From Echinococcus granulosus (lineage: Eukaryota; Platyhelminthes; Cestoda; Cyclophyllidea; Taeniidae), in contig NW_020170390.1 in assembly GCF_000524195.1 (NCBI RefSeq), positions 379,192 through 443,191 of the forward strand: a stretch of 64,000 nucleotides of DNA. Reading direction: 5' to 3'. Positions 11,701 through 24,500 of the stretch are shown here, piece by piece. Each line of letters opens with the position of its first letter. Within the stretch, counting starts at the first letter, position 1. A program made the position numbers and the translations under genes. Under the pieces are notes generated by a model, which did no database searches, was not told where the DNA came from, and saw only the letters and a program-made list of their open reading frames with translations.

Positions 11701-14012
11701 GTGCAAAGGTCCGCAAACACCTTCACAGAACTTCTACCATTTTCGATTTGCATAATTATTGTTAGCGTAGCGATGGAGGAAAGTGAGAGGTTTGGAAACA
11801 GAAAAAGTTCAAGAACCAGACTCTTCTTCACACCGCCAGACGGGGTGATGTGAAGGCGCAGACTGCTACCAGGAGAATAATAATCCATGAAATCAGGCAT
11901 CACCTATGAAATGAGAGTGTGTACAAATTACTAACAGATAAATCTATAGACTCTTGGAAAGTATTTTGTGCACTAAAAAAGTAGAAAATTGCAAGCACTT
12001 ATCCGGAGCAAGAAACAATATCGGAAAGTCTTAACTAATAAATGAAGTCTACTGAACAACAATGCCAAATGGTCTACGTTTTTCTGTGATTTCACCAACA
12101 CAGAATCGTAGCACATCATTTTCAAGCACCTCAAGAAGAATGCTAAATGGTGGCAAATAAGCATGATGATAGTAATTACAAAACTCGTTGTCGGAAGAGA
12201 AAATAAATCTAACAAACCTTGACAGTGAAACCCTTCTCTTCAGTCCCGCTCAGTTCATTGGAAAGAACGCGGCAGGTGGGCAGTACCTACGGGAGGTAAG
12301 TTTGCAGTAACAAGAAATGCAGAACCCACCTGCTGTTCAGCCAAACGGCTCCACGGACTGAAAATACTCGAGTGCCCATCGAATAATCCCAACCCCAAGG
12401 AAAGATTACTATGAAAGTAGCCACTCCAAGGACTCAATGGACGATAGAAATGCCGACTCAAAGTGCCAGAAGCTCGAATTCGAGATATTAGTGGCATTAA
12501 GGGGCTCCAAAAGCGATAATCGAGTTGGAAGATGCTCGTGACTTCGCCAGCAATGTCTTCACTGCCGGAAAGAGGATCCAACTCCCTCCGCTTCTCAAAG
12601 GACCAGGCCGGAGCGAATAAAGCCACGGACAAAGGACGGTCAGGCCGCAACTCCTGAAAGCATAGGTAGTATTTGAGCGAACCGATTCGATGTAAAGTTT
12701 AAGGCAGTGATGAAACTTTGTGGAACAGTGGCTCCAACAACTCCAAGATTGAAGGCTTACCGACGCTTTGATAATGAGTTCCAAAGCTTCCTTTGTGCCG
12801 AACCCACCACCCCCGGGACATCCTCGGCCAAAACAATCGACCCCGACAAAAATCCTCATCGATTCATCAGTGCTCATTGCCCTAAATTAGCAGATGGAAA
12901 ATTGCATTATACAACCCAGCAACTTGATTTTTTAAGAAAAGACATCGTACGCAGGAAAAAAAAACAAATTTCCTGAATTGGCACGATGAGGGTTCATTTA
13001 AGAAAGCAAATGAGGAACATGATTACTCAGATTTGCCAAAATATAAAAATAATGGTTAGGCTCGCACATTTGAGCAAACATACTGATTCTGGGTAAACGC
13101 AAGGAGCTCTGGCGTCCACGAATAATTAAGAAAAATGCCATCAAAGCAGGAACGAAAGAAATGACTGTTTCCCGGACTCAGTGCATTCTGCCAATCTAGC
13201 GCTCCATTTTTTGTGACAGCGTCGTACCTAAGAGGATAGTATCTGGGAAACAGCCCTACCATAATACCTCGGATCCCAAAGACTTAAGACATCTTAAAAA
13301 ATGAAGAACTCTCTGGAAGACCCTTCTCCCTGCTGTCTACATAAATCTTTGAGAAATGTTACAAAAACCCACATCAAAAAAACAACTCTCAAAGTTAATC
13401 AGCCAACCTTCGAAACCATAGTGCCGGCGCAGAGTATCCAGCTTCTGAGCGAACTGAGATGGATGACCAATACAACACTCCTTGGTATTAATGTCGAAAA
13501 TTGCGTTGAAAGCCGGGCATGGGCTCTTTCTATCAAGTTCTATTATCACAGTACCATAGACACTAACATTGTTCCTAAAGGAAATGCATCGTAATCAATT
13601 ACCGCACGACTATAAAGTAATCAGTCGTAATGTGAAAAGTAAGATTTGCTCACCGATGAGCAATGTTTATCCAAGAGACCGGTGGTATTGTAACAAAGTG
13701 ATGACTAAAGTAAACAAATACATCAATCAGGTTCCAATGAATAAAACGGTAGGTAGGAAAGTCGTGTATTTTTTCGACGGTGACGTCGTACTCATGGTAT
13801 CCTCCAGCCATATCATGACAAAATACCACTAATGGTGTTCTTGATGGGCGTTTAAATGTGCCAAATTCTGCAAATATAAGTCTCAATTAGGTTTCACCAA
13901 TACCATCCACGACTCCATTACTGCTTAAAAGTCGAAGCGACTGGTGACACGTTTGACCGCTTGGTTTCCACTTTAGCAGATCCTCAAAAGAAGAAATAAA
14001 AGAATGCGCCAT
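8725..14012 (-). CDS. ENGASE: Cytosolic endo-beta-N-acetylglucosaminidase, glycoside hydrolase family 85
   Basis: Cleaves the chitobiose core of free N-glycans in the cytosol. Phase-consistent exons: 14012-13904, 13867-13654, 13574-13373, 13336-13260, 13227-13084, 12881-12761, 12653-12330, 12286-12218, 11903-11630, and a terminal exon 8902-8725 ending in TGA. A small exon at 11505-11474 is plausible. At least one C-terminal exon between 11.6 and 8.9 kb is unresolved. Hallmarks in order: SSFEDLLKWKPSG, VVFCHDMAGGYHEYD, FIHWNLIDVFVYFSHH, TIPPVSWINIAHR, and the catalytic YGFEGWLINFES, whose Asn and Glu are the GH85 catalytic pair. These are followed by VLWYDAVTKNGALDWQN, DGIFLNYSW, GVDCFGRG and SVALFAPAWSFE. 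No signal peptide is seen, consistent with a cytosolic enzyme. Four introns are only 32-43 nt. Confidence 0.93.
9110..10910. repeat. Degenerate local repeat array in the large ENGASE intron
   Basis: At least five related blocks are visible near 9120-9255, 9660-9770, 9955-10065, 10495-10630 and 10795-10905. The shared core reads roughly CCGYGYRTACTGACC, then a short self-complementary element around AGGGCCTT, then GTTTAATGCCRCGACG. A second shared module, CCAATCGGACATG followed by GCATGTG, recurs at about 9493-9530 and 11107-11145. Spacing is irregular (300-550 bp), so these look like nested or decayed mobile-element copies rather than a clean satellite. No open reading frame is conserved between copies. 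Confidence 0.55.
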
Positions 14013-15582
14013 CTTCACAAACAATTCAGAGGAGCTTGCTGGCTAAATTCGACGCATCGGTGCGCACAACACCCGTACCAAAAGGACGGCGTGAAAACTA
14101 TCGGTGCACACAAACAGCACAATCCAGTTGGGCAGGATGCTGTTTATAAAACTGTTAATGAATACCCAAGGGGCATCTTAAAAAATCAGGCACAGAAGTG
14201 GTGATGTTGAATTTAAGACACCAAACCTTGAATTTTTAACCAAAATTCATTGATAGGAAACCAAACGAACGCATTAACTTACAATGTGAAAGGAGGATGT
14301 ATGTGAAAACAAAACGACGATACAAAGAGTGCTGTAACTAATTGTAGTTCTAATATGTCAGTTTTCAACTCAGTTATATGGTTTACTTCAGTGTTATCGA
14401 AACAGCCACTCATGACTTTGCTTAAATATAATTCTTAAGTAACTTCTACAGATCTGTTGTACATGATCACATTCCTATTTCAGGAAATGCCAAGAATGCA
14501 TTCACTTCAAATCATGCTTTTTAGACAAAAACGGGTAGTCTTCTTCCATCAACCTCCTTACTTCCTGAAAGCAACTGGCTGCAATTGGCAGTACCAAATC
14601 CACATCATCAATTATACGGTGCGAGTCGGCTAAGGATGATCCGTTGTTGCTTCTTGCAATCATAGTTAAAATTTGTCGTCCTTACAAATTATATGCACAA
14701 TCTGTATGTGCTACCACTGCACCTATTCAAAAACGACAAGGTATGTTTTAAGGGATAAATCATTAGGTCAGATTTGGTGCGCGATATTTGTATTGCGGTT
14801 TGTGTTGGGTTGGTTTACTATGTAGTAGGGGATGCAAATCTTATATTTGATTTTAGCATTGGCACAATGTAAGCAGACACAGGTCCTGTTGGCACATTGG
14901 TAGACAATAGTTACCCTACTTGGACGTGAATGCAAATTAGCGCGTGTCTCTTAAATTAAGGATCTCCTTTGTAGTTTGTGGATTTGCTGCCTTATAGGCT
15001 TTGTATCATTTTGCCACTTCTTTCTTTTGTCGATGTGAGATGGTTGTTTACTCTACTTCATTAGATGCTTATTTCTTCTGGTTCGATGTGAAGAGTGTTT
15101 GTTTCGGCCTCACGTTTTTTGAAATTCCAGGTCTAATTGGTTTTTCATTTCCGTAATTTGCTTTCATCTGAATTTAACGGTGACGATGGTGTTTGATGGA
15201 AGCACTTAGTTATTTCTATTGTCCAACTGGGGTGCTATTCGTTACGGGAATGTTAGGCTTGGAATGTTAATTTCTTTTCGGATAGTCTCGGAGCTGGCAT
15301 ATTCCCCTTAAACAGATAAGTGCCGTTGTAGCTTAAAGTCATTTTCGTGGGTGTTATTTGAGTGCCTTCACTTTATGTTTTCGGCTTTCAGTGCGATTTT
15401 GTGCCGTTCTGCTTTGCCCAGAAAGGTCTGGTTTGTGCTAAAGAAACTAAGACTCATTTGCATCGATCCATTTGATCCACTTCTGTTAAATTCAAGTAGT
15501 TTTTCCGATGGTTCCCCGGCGGTCTTACTTGTAGAGATTAGTTTGGGTACCTTTAACTTTCCCTACATTCACTTAGTTCGGA
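14013..15582. other. Divergent intergenic region between ENGASE and REV1
   Basis: About 1.6 kb between two start codons facing away from each other. No convincing exon, repeat or RNA gene was seen. It presumably carries promoters for both genes, but I recognise no TATA box. Confidence 0.4.
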
Positions 15583-18500
15583 ATGCGTCAAACTAGACGG
15601 AGTTTTAGAGACCGTCGCGACGGAGCAAGCGCTGGCTGGGATGATCAGGTACGCAACCGTAATTCTTGATCTGCACAGGGAGGGTACATGAGTGCCAAAA
15701 TCCGCAAATTGGAGGCACAGTTTGCTGAGAATGGTCAGAAAACTTTAATCTTCTCTGGAATTCGTGTTTTCGTGAATGGCCATACAGGTAGTATCTTGTC
15801 GTTGAACTCTGACACCATTCAGAACCACCAGCCCTGGAAATAAGGCGGTTGGTTCAGGAAAATGGTGGGACATTTGTGCAATACTACTCACAGTCTGCCG
15901 GAGATTTTATGGTCGCTGCAAATCTGCCCCTGAGTAAGATCAAGAAGATTGGCAATCAAAAGGTGGTCAGAGCCTCTTGGATTACCGAAAGGTTCGGCAT
16001 TCCTGTCAGTTTTAGCTCCACAAAGCTTCATAAATTTCTTTGATGGTGTTTGTGTTATTCATTTTGCCACCCATCGTTGCTAGTCTTCGTGTTCTATGCG
16101 GTCGTTTCTTAACTTACTCTAACGAATTTCCCCACTTACTGGCAATATTTAATCTCTGTTTCGTCTAAATGCCAGTATTGCAGCTGGTCAGCTCTTACCA
16201 TGGAAGAATTTTGTGCTCTATCCCTCCGAAGGAGAACTAAAAGGACAAAATACTCTTCCTGGGATCAAAGAAAGGTCGACGAACCTGGGTAACTTCGCTT
16301 TTTTTTGAAGGATGAAATTACCTGAATTCTTAACTGTGTATTTGAAATTTGTCGCTGGATTTTTTCACAGTTTAACGGTTGCCTTTTTTCATTTTATTCG
16401 AAGTAGCAGAATCAACTGTAGAACAGTCGGTTTCATCAGACGTGTAAGTCATCACTTTAAACCACTTCCCCAAAGGCTAGTTCAGATTAACGTTCTGTTT
16501 TCCACTAGAGCGCTTGGGAAAATACTTGACCAAGTCTCTGAGGTCAGTAAAAACGATGATCTTGCGAGCTGGAACGACCTCATGTCCGGACATGATTTCT
16601 CTACCGTCATATCTGCCGGTTCTGATGATTCAAGTTCGGTAAACACACTTGCGCTTTCTTAAAGTAGCTCTTACTAGAACTACTTGTGCTAAGCACTGAT
16701 GCCTGAATCAACATGAATTTTGGTGGTTGTGGTGCTTTTTGATCTCACTTCCCTTCGCATTGAAGCTCTACCGATAAGGCATTTTTCAATTCTTTTATTT
16801 GATGGATGAGTAATTATTTGTACTAGTAGGATGTTCTTTAATTCTCAACTCCTTCATAATGTAGGACGCCTCACGAGACAGCCTCCCGTCCAAGGCTGTC
16901 ACCGACTCTCCCAAGGGAGATCAGGTAAACGTCATTTTTTTCATTTCTCGACTTTCCCTGTACTTTCCCCTTGGAAATTTGCTTATGAAATGCAAACCTC
17001 TCTTTTTTTGTATTGTTTCCCCAATCCTTATCTGATAAATGGACTGTTGTAACAAAATCATTCTGATTATGCACATTGTGGACTCCTATAGCATTAGCAA
17101 CCCAGTAACTTCACAATCTTTCTGGGTTCAAAAGGTATGTCTTGAAATAAAAACTGACGCCTATCTCGACGTCACGGTCAACATCATGATCAATCCTGGA
17201 AATGTGGTGACTAACCCTAGGGTGCAAGGCTTAGTCATCCTGGACATGTGACTGCCATCACAAATACATTTGACAAATTGATTGGTCAATTTTATGGTTC
17301 AAGCAGTGTTTCAAGGATGTGTGGCCAAGTGGTAGTTCGCGCCGTCAATTTAGTGTTAACCCCTCCCCGTTGCAATTTTTTGTGACCGCATCTCTGCGGT
17401 CGCATGTATAGCTAGGGCCTTTTTTGTACTTTTATCCCAAAAACATGTTTGTCCATGAATGTACAGGGAAGGTGAGGGTCACGTGCACATGCCTGCCCGC
17501 GTTCCTTTTCTCTGTCTCCTCTGTCTGCCCGTACACATCCGCCTGCCTTTTCCCAACTAAGAATAGACGATATCTGTGCACTATGCATGTAATGTGTTAT
17601 GGTGACCTACTATTTATTCCCATCTTTTTCCTGGTCCTATTCACTAATTTCGTCATGCATGGCGAGCTACTTCAGATAAGAGAGGCGTGATGTCACGTAT
17701 GTGATACTGATAGCAAAAGTGTTGGGAGAAATCCTCAAATTCACCTGTTTTGCAATGTTCCTTTTACTTTCCCAGGTAAAGGAGAGGGAGGGGACCGTGT
17801 TGCCGACCACAAGCGATGACTACATCCGGCGGTACTACTCGCGCTCGCGTCTCCATCACCTCTCGAAGTGGGCGGCAGATCTGCGCTACCTCGTGCGCTC
17901 ACTACGCCTCCAGGCGCAGGGGGGAAGTGGTGCAGACGGTACAGAGTTGCTACGTGCAGAGGTACAGCGTCTCCAGGCGGCAGGGGAGCCGACAGAATTG
18001 GTATTGCAAACCGTTGGCTCATCCGCTGCTGACGCACGTCCGCTACTTCCCCGTCTCCTCATGCACATCGACATGGATTGCTTCTTCGTGTCTGTCTGTC
18101 TGAGACGCCGACCTGAACTCGTAGGTAGGCGCGCGCTATAAAATTTAATTGCTCCAGCTTTCTAATTGTTATTTCTATTGGTTTCTGGGGTGACAGTCAC
18201 TATTTCTCGTCGTAGGAGAAATAGTCATTGGGAGTGGAAGACCAGTTAAATTGATAGCTAAAGTGAATATTTGGAGGCAAATTTATTATTTTTAGCTGTT
18301 TCCTTTAATAGAACCCGTGAAATCAAGTACTAGATCATCGTTTAGCTTTTGCACTCTTCTGCACTACTGCACTATTTCCTCAGTTGGTGGCTACAATATT
18401 TTACATCATAATTTTCTTCAACATTGCAACTTTAATGTATTCCTTGAGTCAGATATCGTCTTTCAACACCTATACATTTACTTTCATTTTGATCATGATA

Positions 18501-21500
18501 TTCGGCACTAACTTTGGGTAGTTAATGTCCTCTCTTCATTGATGCATGTTTTTTGGGGCTTGATTTTGTTTCGAATATTCACAATGTTGCGCTCACACTT
18601 GGTACACACACTTTGAATCAGGCACCAACTCTCGGTCCAATGGGACATTTCAGTTCTCGGTAATTTTTTTGTAATTAGCTTTGATATCTACTTAACGTCT
18701 CATTTTCCAGTTGCAAGATATGAATCTTCCCTTCATTTGCTAATCTTGATTGATAATTATCATCACGTTGGATTTTTTATGTTTCAAACAAACTGGGCGA
18801 ATTTAGCCTACGTATTAACTAATTTGTTTAATTGCCAGTAAAAGTTATTCATGTCGCATTTCTCTGACTGCATATTGTTTACTGTTTTGTACGGTACTAG
18901 GTCTCCCCGTTGCAGTAACTCACAATAAAGGGACGAAGGCTAAATCGTAAGTCCCCCTATTTGCTTTGATGCCTCTTATTTTAATTTAATACCAATTTCC
19001 TTTTTTTTGTTTCTTTAGTTCCCTTTCAGAGGTTGCTTCGTGCTCGTACGAGGCCAGAAGAGTAATCTCTGATACGCTTTTTATGCCACTATTTCGTTCG
19101 CTTGATAATGCTAAGCCAGTATCCCGAACTGGTACTTGTAGTTCGGTGTCACTAACGGGATGCACCTCGGCGATGCTCGTAAGCTCTGCCCCGATTTGAG
19201 AACCGTTCCCTACGAATTCGACGCTTTCTACCAAGTTGCTGAAGTTCTCTACAAAACTGTTTCCAGGTGAATTGCTCTTCATCTTTCCTGTTGTTTGAGC
19301 TTCTCTTATTTCGATCAACTGTTTCTTGTGATAATGGTATTTCTGGAGTAGCATTTCTGTTCGCCTAAAAAAATTGGTACTAAATCACTAAATTACGCAC
19401 TTTTATAGCTGTTACTAGTGGACCTTTTTTTCAAGTTTATGCGGTCCCAGATGTTTAACTCAAATTTGCACTGATTTAATGGCAAATGCAAATCAAAGCA
19501 TCAAAACCAAATATTTACTTTAGCTTTATATGATTAGAAGCCTGTTTTACTGTGTATGCTATTGCGTATAAAATAATGGTTTTCGTGACCCTTACTCTGT
19601 TACTTCGCATTGTCTATTTCAGTATCCTGGCACCCTCTTCCCATATTAGGATATTGTGTTTCCATATCGAATACACAAGCTCATGTGCTTTTTTAATTCT
19701 CACCGAGGGCACCCAGTCTAAGTGTCCGGTTTCATTGGAAAATAGTTTTGATTTTGAGAGGAACTCCCATCACCTACTGAGGTGCCTCTTTACAGATTCT
19801 GCTTGCAAATCGAGGCACTCAGTTGTGATGAGATGTACGTGGACGTGACAGAATTGCTTGGGGTGAGAAAGGAGAAGGCGGGCATCCGTCTGACGAGTCC
19901 GCTGGTTCTGGGAGCGCTTATGCGAAGGCACGTGCGCGCAGCGACGCAATGCACCGCGACCTGTGGCTTCGGTACCAACCGTCTCCTCGCCCGCCTCGCC
20001 ACGAAGCGTGCTAAGCCCAACTCCCAGGCTCTTCTTCTCGGCTCCGCTTGGCGCTGCCTCGACCTCCCATCGCCGCCCTCATCGTCGTCCGCGACAGTGA
20101 GCATCTGCGAGCTCGCCAGTCAGGATGGGTGCCGTTATCTGGATGATCTGCCTCTCTCACAACTACCTGGTGTGTAATCGTGTGTTTGTGTTCAACAGTA
20201 ATGCTGAACATCCTAACGCGTTGGTATTTTTTGGCGCCCAAGTTCGTCTTGACGTTTTTAGGCATGCAAATTTGGCAGTACGAAAAGCTCTTAACGCCAC
20301 CAGCGTCGAAATCAGATCGTAGCGTTCTGATAAGGCGTGCATAGTTGTTATCCTGCTACCTGGCTCTGATCCTACTTTGAGTGGTGTTGCTGGTACAACT
20401 GTGCTCATTTGAGTTAAACCTCATCATTTGACAGAAGTAAGGTATTTGCAGTGGGTTCATCAACGGTTTCGCCTGGAACATGTCCCCTTTGCGAACTGCA
20501 TTGAGGGGATTCATTGTTCTTAATATTCCTGAAGGTTGGATGGCGTATTCTAGCAAGAGCATACCAATCGCTTTTAGTGAGAACACTTATCTAGAAATAG
20601 AGGTAAACATTAACAAAGTACGTAATATCGGGTAGCTTTTCAGAGTTGCGTCCTGTATCATCCCCATTCACCGTGTTGTCACTTCAATACCACTACCTCC
20701 TCATCTGATTTAATTTTCACCTCTTGCAGCATGATTTTTCGCATTTATATGCATGAGTCGCCGCTTTTGTGCAAATATTCTGCTTCCTGAAGATGATTCC
20801 AGTTTGCTCAATTCCTGTCTCTGTATTATCGTTGGGCAGAGATCAGAATTGGAGTGACTGCCAAAGCCAACGCGGTTTTGTTAGCGTTTCTGCTGCGGGT
20901 CTCCAGAGCTTCAGCAATCGATAACAAAAGCCTTCCTTTTATACACTGGACCAGCTAAGTTGGGATTGAGGTTCTTTTGCAGTAAACCCACTGTGAACTG
21001 AATTGTCGCCGTAGACGCTGAGGAGGAATCGACTCTGAAAGTAATTATCATTGTGATTGTGTCGAAGGCTCGAGGAACACTAGTACCATAGGTGGTGTGA
21101 GAAGGATTCTATGTTCCAATCTCGAGAGGCTGAAAATGTTCACCCATTAGAAAATATTTTTAAGAAGTATTATTCCGTAAGTTTTATTTTGTGTCCCCGT
21201 TTTTTCTTCATCTAGGTGTGGGAAGGCACATGGTTAAACGAATCGCGCAGACTTATGGCGTCTTGACGTGTGGTCAACTTCTGAAGGCAGTCACTCATAC
21301 TCAGCTGTCTTCTTTGCTGGGTGCGAAGACAAGTCAAAGAATTTTACAGCTCTGTCGAGGGAATGTATGTTCCATTTGTGCATATGTTGTATACTTTAGT
21401 CTCGTAAGACGTTGATAACGATTATGAAAAATTTCAGATTTTGAGTCATTTCAAAAGGCCCTCAAAAGCTGGGCTTCCATTACGAACAATCGTCCCTGTC

Positions 21501-24500
21501 TTGTTTTATTTTAACGTGGAGGCTCTTCGATCATAATTGCCAACATAAGAGATCGGTATCATTTTTGACCCAGTTGTATTTCTATTTGAGGCAGTGGTTA
21601 AGGTCTGTTAGGTTTTGAACGGGACGGTGACAGTGCTCTCTAGTTTTCTGTCTCTTTTTCAGGATTCATCTGAGTTAACCCTGGACAGGTACGCCAAATC
21701 AATTTCGGCTGAGATAAACTACGGTGTCCGCTTATCTTCAGTAATGTCTTTTTTTCTCATTGATTGCTTTCTTTGTCGAACTTGCATCTACGCCTTGAGT
21801 AAATGTGACTTTTCAACCCCCCAGTGGTCAGAAGTAGAAAAATTCGTGGGTGACTTGGCGAATGAGCTCTCTTCCCGATTAAGGAACGCCGCCGCGGAGT
21901 CAAAGCGAGGATTTGGCGTGGTAGGAAAGAGCCTTGCCGTGCATCTCCTTACTCGAAGGCCTGATCAGCCCGTGGAGTCAGCCAAGTACCTGGGTAGATG
22001 TCCGCTTCGCTTCTCCTCCTATCTAAGAAGTCCATAGCAGTTTCACTGTTCAGCTTTTAGGGTAACTGGTGGAGTGATGCATGCGTATGTTAGTGTACGC
22101 TCATATGCAGAGCTGCTAGATCGTTCCGTCCCCTCAGCCTATCCCCTATATGGCGTTTCGATGATAGTAAGGCCGTCTAGTACTAGACTGTTCAGTATTA
22201 TCACCATGCGACCCACTCCTCTAGGTTAGCTGGCGGGCTTTTCTTGGCCGTAAATCACTCAAATTGAAGTGGACAACAATCGCAGGAGCCTTATATTATT
22301 AAAATTTCAGCTGATGTTCACTACTTCCTTCCAGGTCATGGGATATGCGATAATTTTACGAGGATTGTTCCACTCTCCAAGGCCACCGCAGATTCCACGT
22401 CTATCGCTAGCTCCTGTCTCTCTGTTCTTCGACGTCTCGACCCCAATCCGTGTGACATTCGCGGGGTATGAACGATTTGGGTATCATTGTTTCGATGGGT
22501 GTGAGTAAATTTTTAATGTTTGTCAGACCTGATTTTAGGGAAGTGTATAATTGGCGACGTGGTAGATCTTACGATACCTCTAGGTTTGGCAATCCGTGTA
22601 TGTATTGATATGCAGCATTTGGCTTCCTTGTCCTCAAATGTTTATTTTCCGTTTCCCTTCAGATATCTGTTTAATTTACAATACTTGGCGTCATCGATTC
22701 TCCCCACCACTTCGGGTTTATAGTACATTCATTTTTTGCCCCCCATGTCTTCACCAGATTAATCTTATTTTTGAAAGTGATTCATATCTGCCGTATTTCG
22801 GTAGAGTTTGCTCTAGTTAAAGTGAGAAGTCGTCGTTTAGTTCCTTGTTCACTGACATTTTCATGCTGTTACGATGTGACATTTAAAAGCCAGATTTAGC
22901 TTACAACCCAATTTTTTTTTAAATTGAGTTCTTTGGGTAATCAAATACCGCTGGCTCCCCTCATGGAGGTAACGAGCGATAGACAACTGATTTACGTTTT
23001 CATAAAGGCGATTTCTCAAATGCTTTGTCATTAGTAAATCAACCGATCAGATTAAATCCTCAAATGTTGTCATGTTAATGTTTCATGACATTCTAGCTGG
23101 GCCTTCAAATGCAGCGTCTCTCACCCTCCTCACCGTTGAAAAACCAGTCATGTTTAGAGGGGGACAAATCAAAACGTGATCCGCCCGTAGAAACAGCTTC
23201 GTCGATCACACGATTCCTAAAGCCTCTAGATCTTGACCAGAGGTAAGCCATACATCTTCACATCAATTGTCTACCACTATTATGAGTGAAAGTGGTTCTA
23301 TTTCCCTGATCGCAGTAACCACACTGACAATTCATCCACTTCAAATGAGGACATCAAAGACCCTGATTCTCTGTCTGATTTCGGTGATGTAATGTCAACC
23401 CCTTCTGCTGATTTTGATCACCTGTCCCCATCGGTAAGTTATAAAGTCATTTCCGGGTTCAATCTTTCGCCATTTTTTGCTGTCTCCGTTACGATGACAT
23501 TGTTGTGATTTGATTAAGGCCAGTTGATTGTTGCTCGAATTGGATTCGCCTATTTCAACCGAAAGTCTACTTTTAATTTGACAGTAGTGTAAGGCTGTTG
23601 TTAAATGTACTCTGCATGAAAATACCAACGACAAGGCAACCACAATGAAAAACGTGGAGTTTAGGAAAATAACCTGATTAAGGGCAATGCACTGTTCACC
23701 ATCGACGTCAGTATTAGATACAAGCTGCAACAGACCCCGACCAACTCCCTGCTCTGGCGGATAAGGCGAAGGACACCGCCTTTGCTTAATTTGAACTAGC
23801 ATTACCGGTCTTGGTAAAATGAATACATCGCTCTGCATGTTAGAGGTACGAAAGTCAAAGTGTACACGAAACCGGTATGTTGGCTTGACTCGTTTTTTTC
23901 TTCTAGAAACCTTTAAAACTTGCAACGTGATATATATTCTAAGGTTAAGTAGGGACTCCAAATCTGGATAGTACTCTAATACTAGTTTTAAAATAAGTTC
24001 ATAGTTATGCGCTCCATTTAGATTTTTGAATAACGCGTTGGATTTTATAAGCTTTAATCCGTGGAAATATCATTCTTGCACACTTTTAGGAACCGAGCAG
24101 TCCTGCTCATTCCATCGAACAACAAGAAAGTCCGCACAAGCTTCTCACGGAAAGTAACCAGGAAGAGGAAGAAAATGTAGGTTGCTCGACCCATCCGTGT
24201 ATCTAAGTTGTTCCGGTCAACACAACCAATGGTTCAGTACTTCATAGGTACCTCTGGTGGACCTCCTTCCACACCAAGAAAACAGACCGCTTGAGGAGGT
24301 CAATGTGTTCGCCAAAAGGTCGGTGGAGGAATTGCAAAACATGTTCGCAACGTGGATCACTACGGAATCGAGTAGGTCCTCTGCCCCGTTTTATTCATTG
24401 TTAGCACAGCCTACTGATTTAAATTAATAGCAAGCATTGAGGTGATTGGTTTTTGCTATTGTGAACTTTCTAAAAATGTAGAACGAGAATGATTTTGTTT

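Noticed and set aside
17098..17134. Extra REV1 exon (QPSNFTIFLGSK) with a GTATGT donor
   Set aside because: It ends in phase 1 whereas the next exon needs phase 0. Omitting it keeps the whole gene in frame.
17316..17350. tRNA-like A-box (TGGCCAAGTGG)
   Set aside because: No matching B-box, acceptor stem or anticodon arm could be folded; at most a SINE relic.
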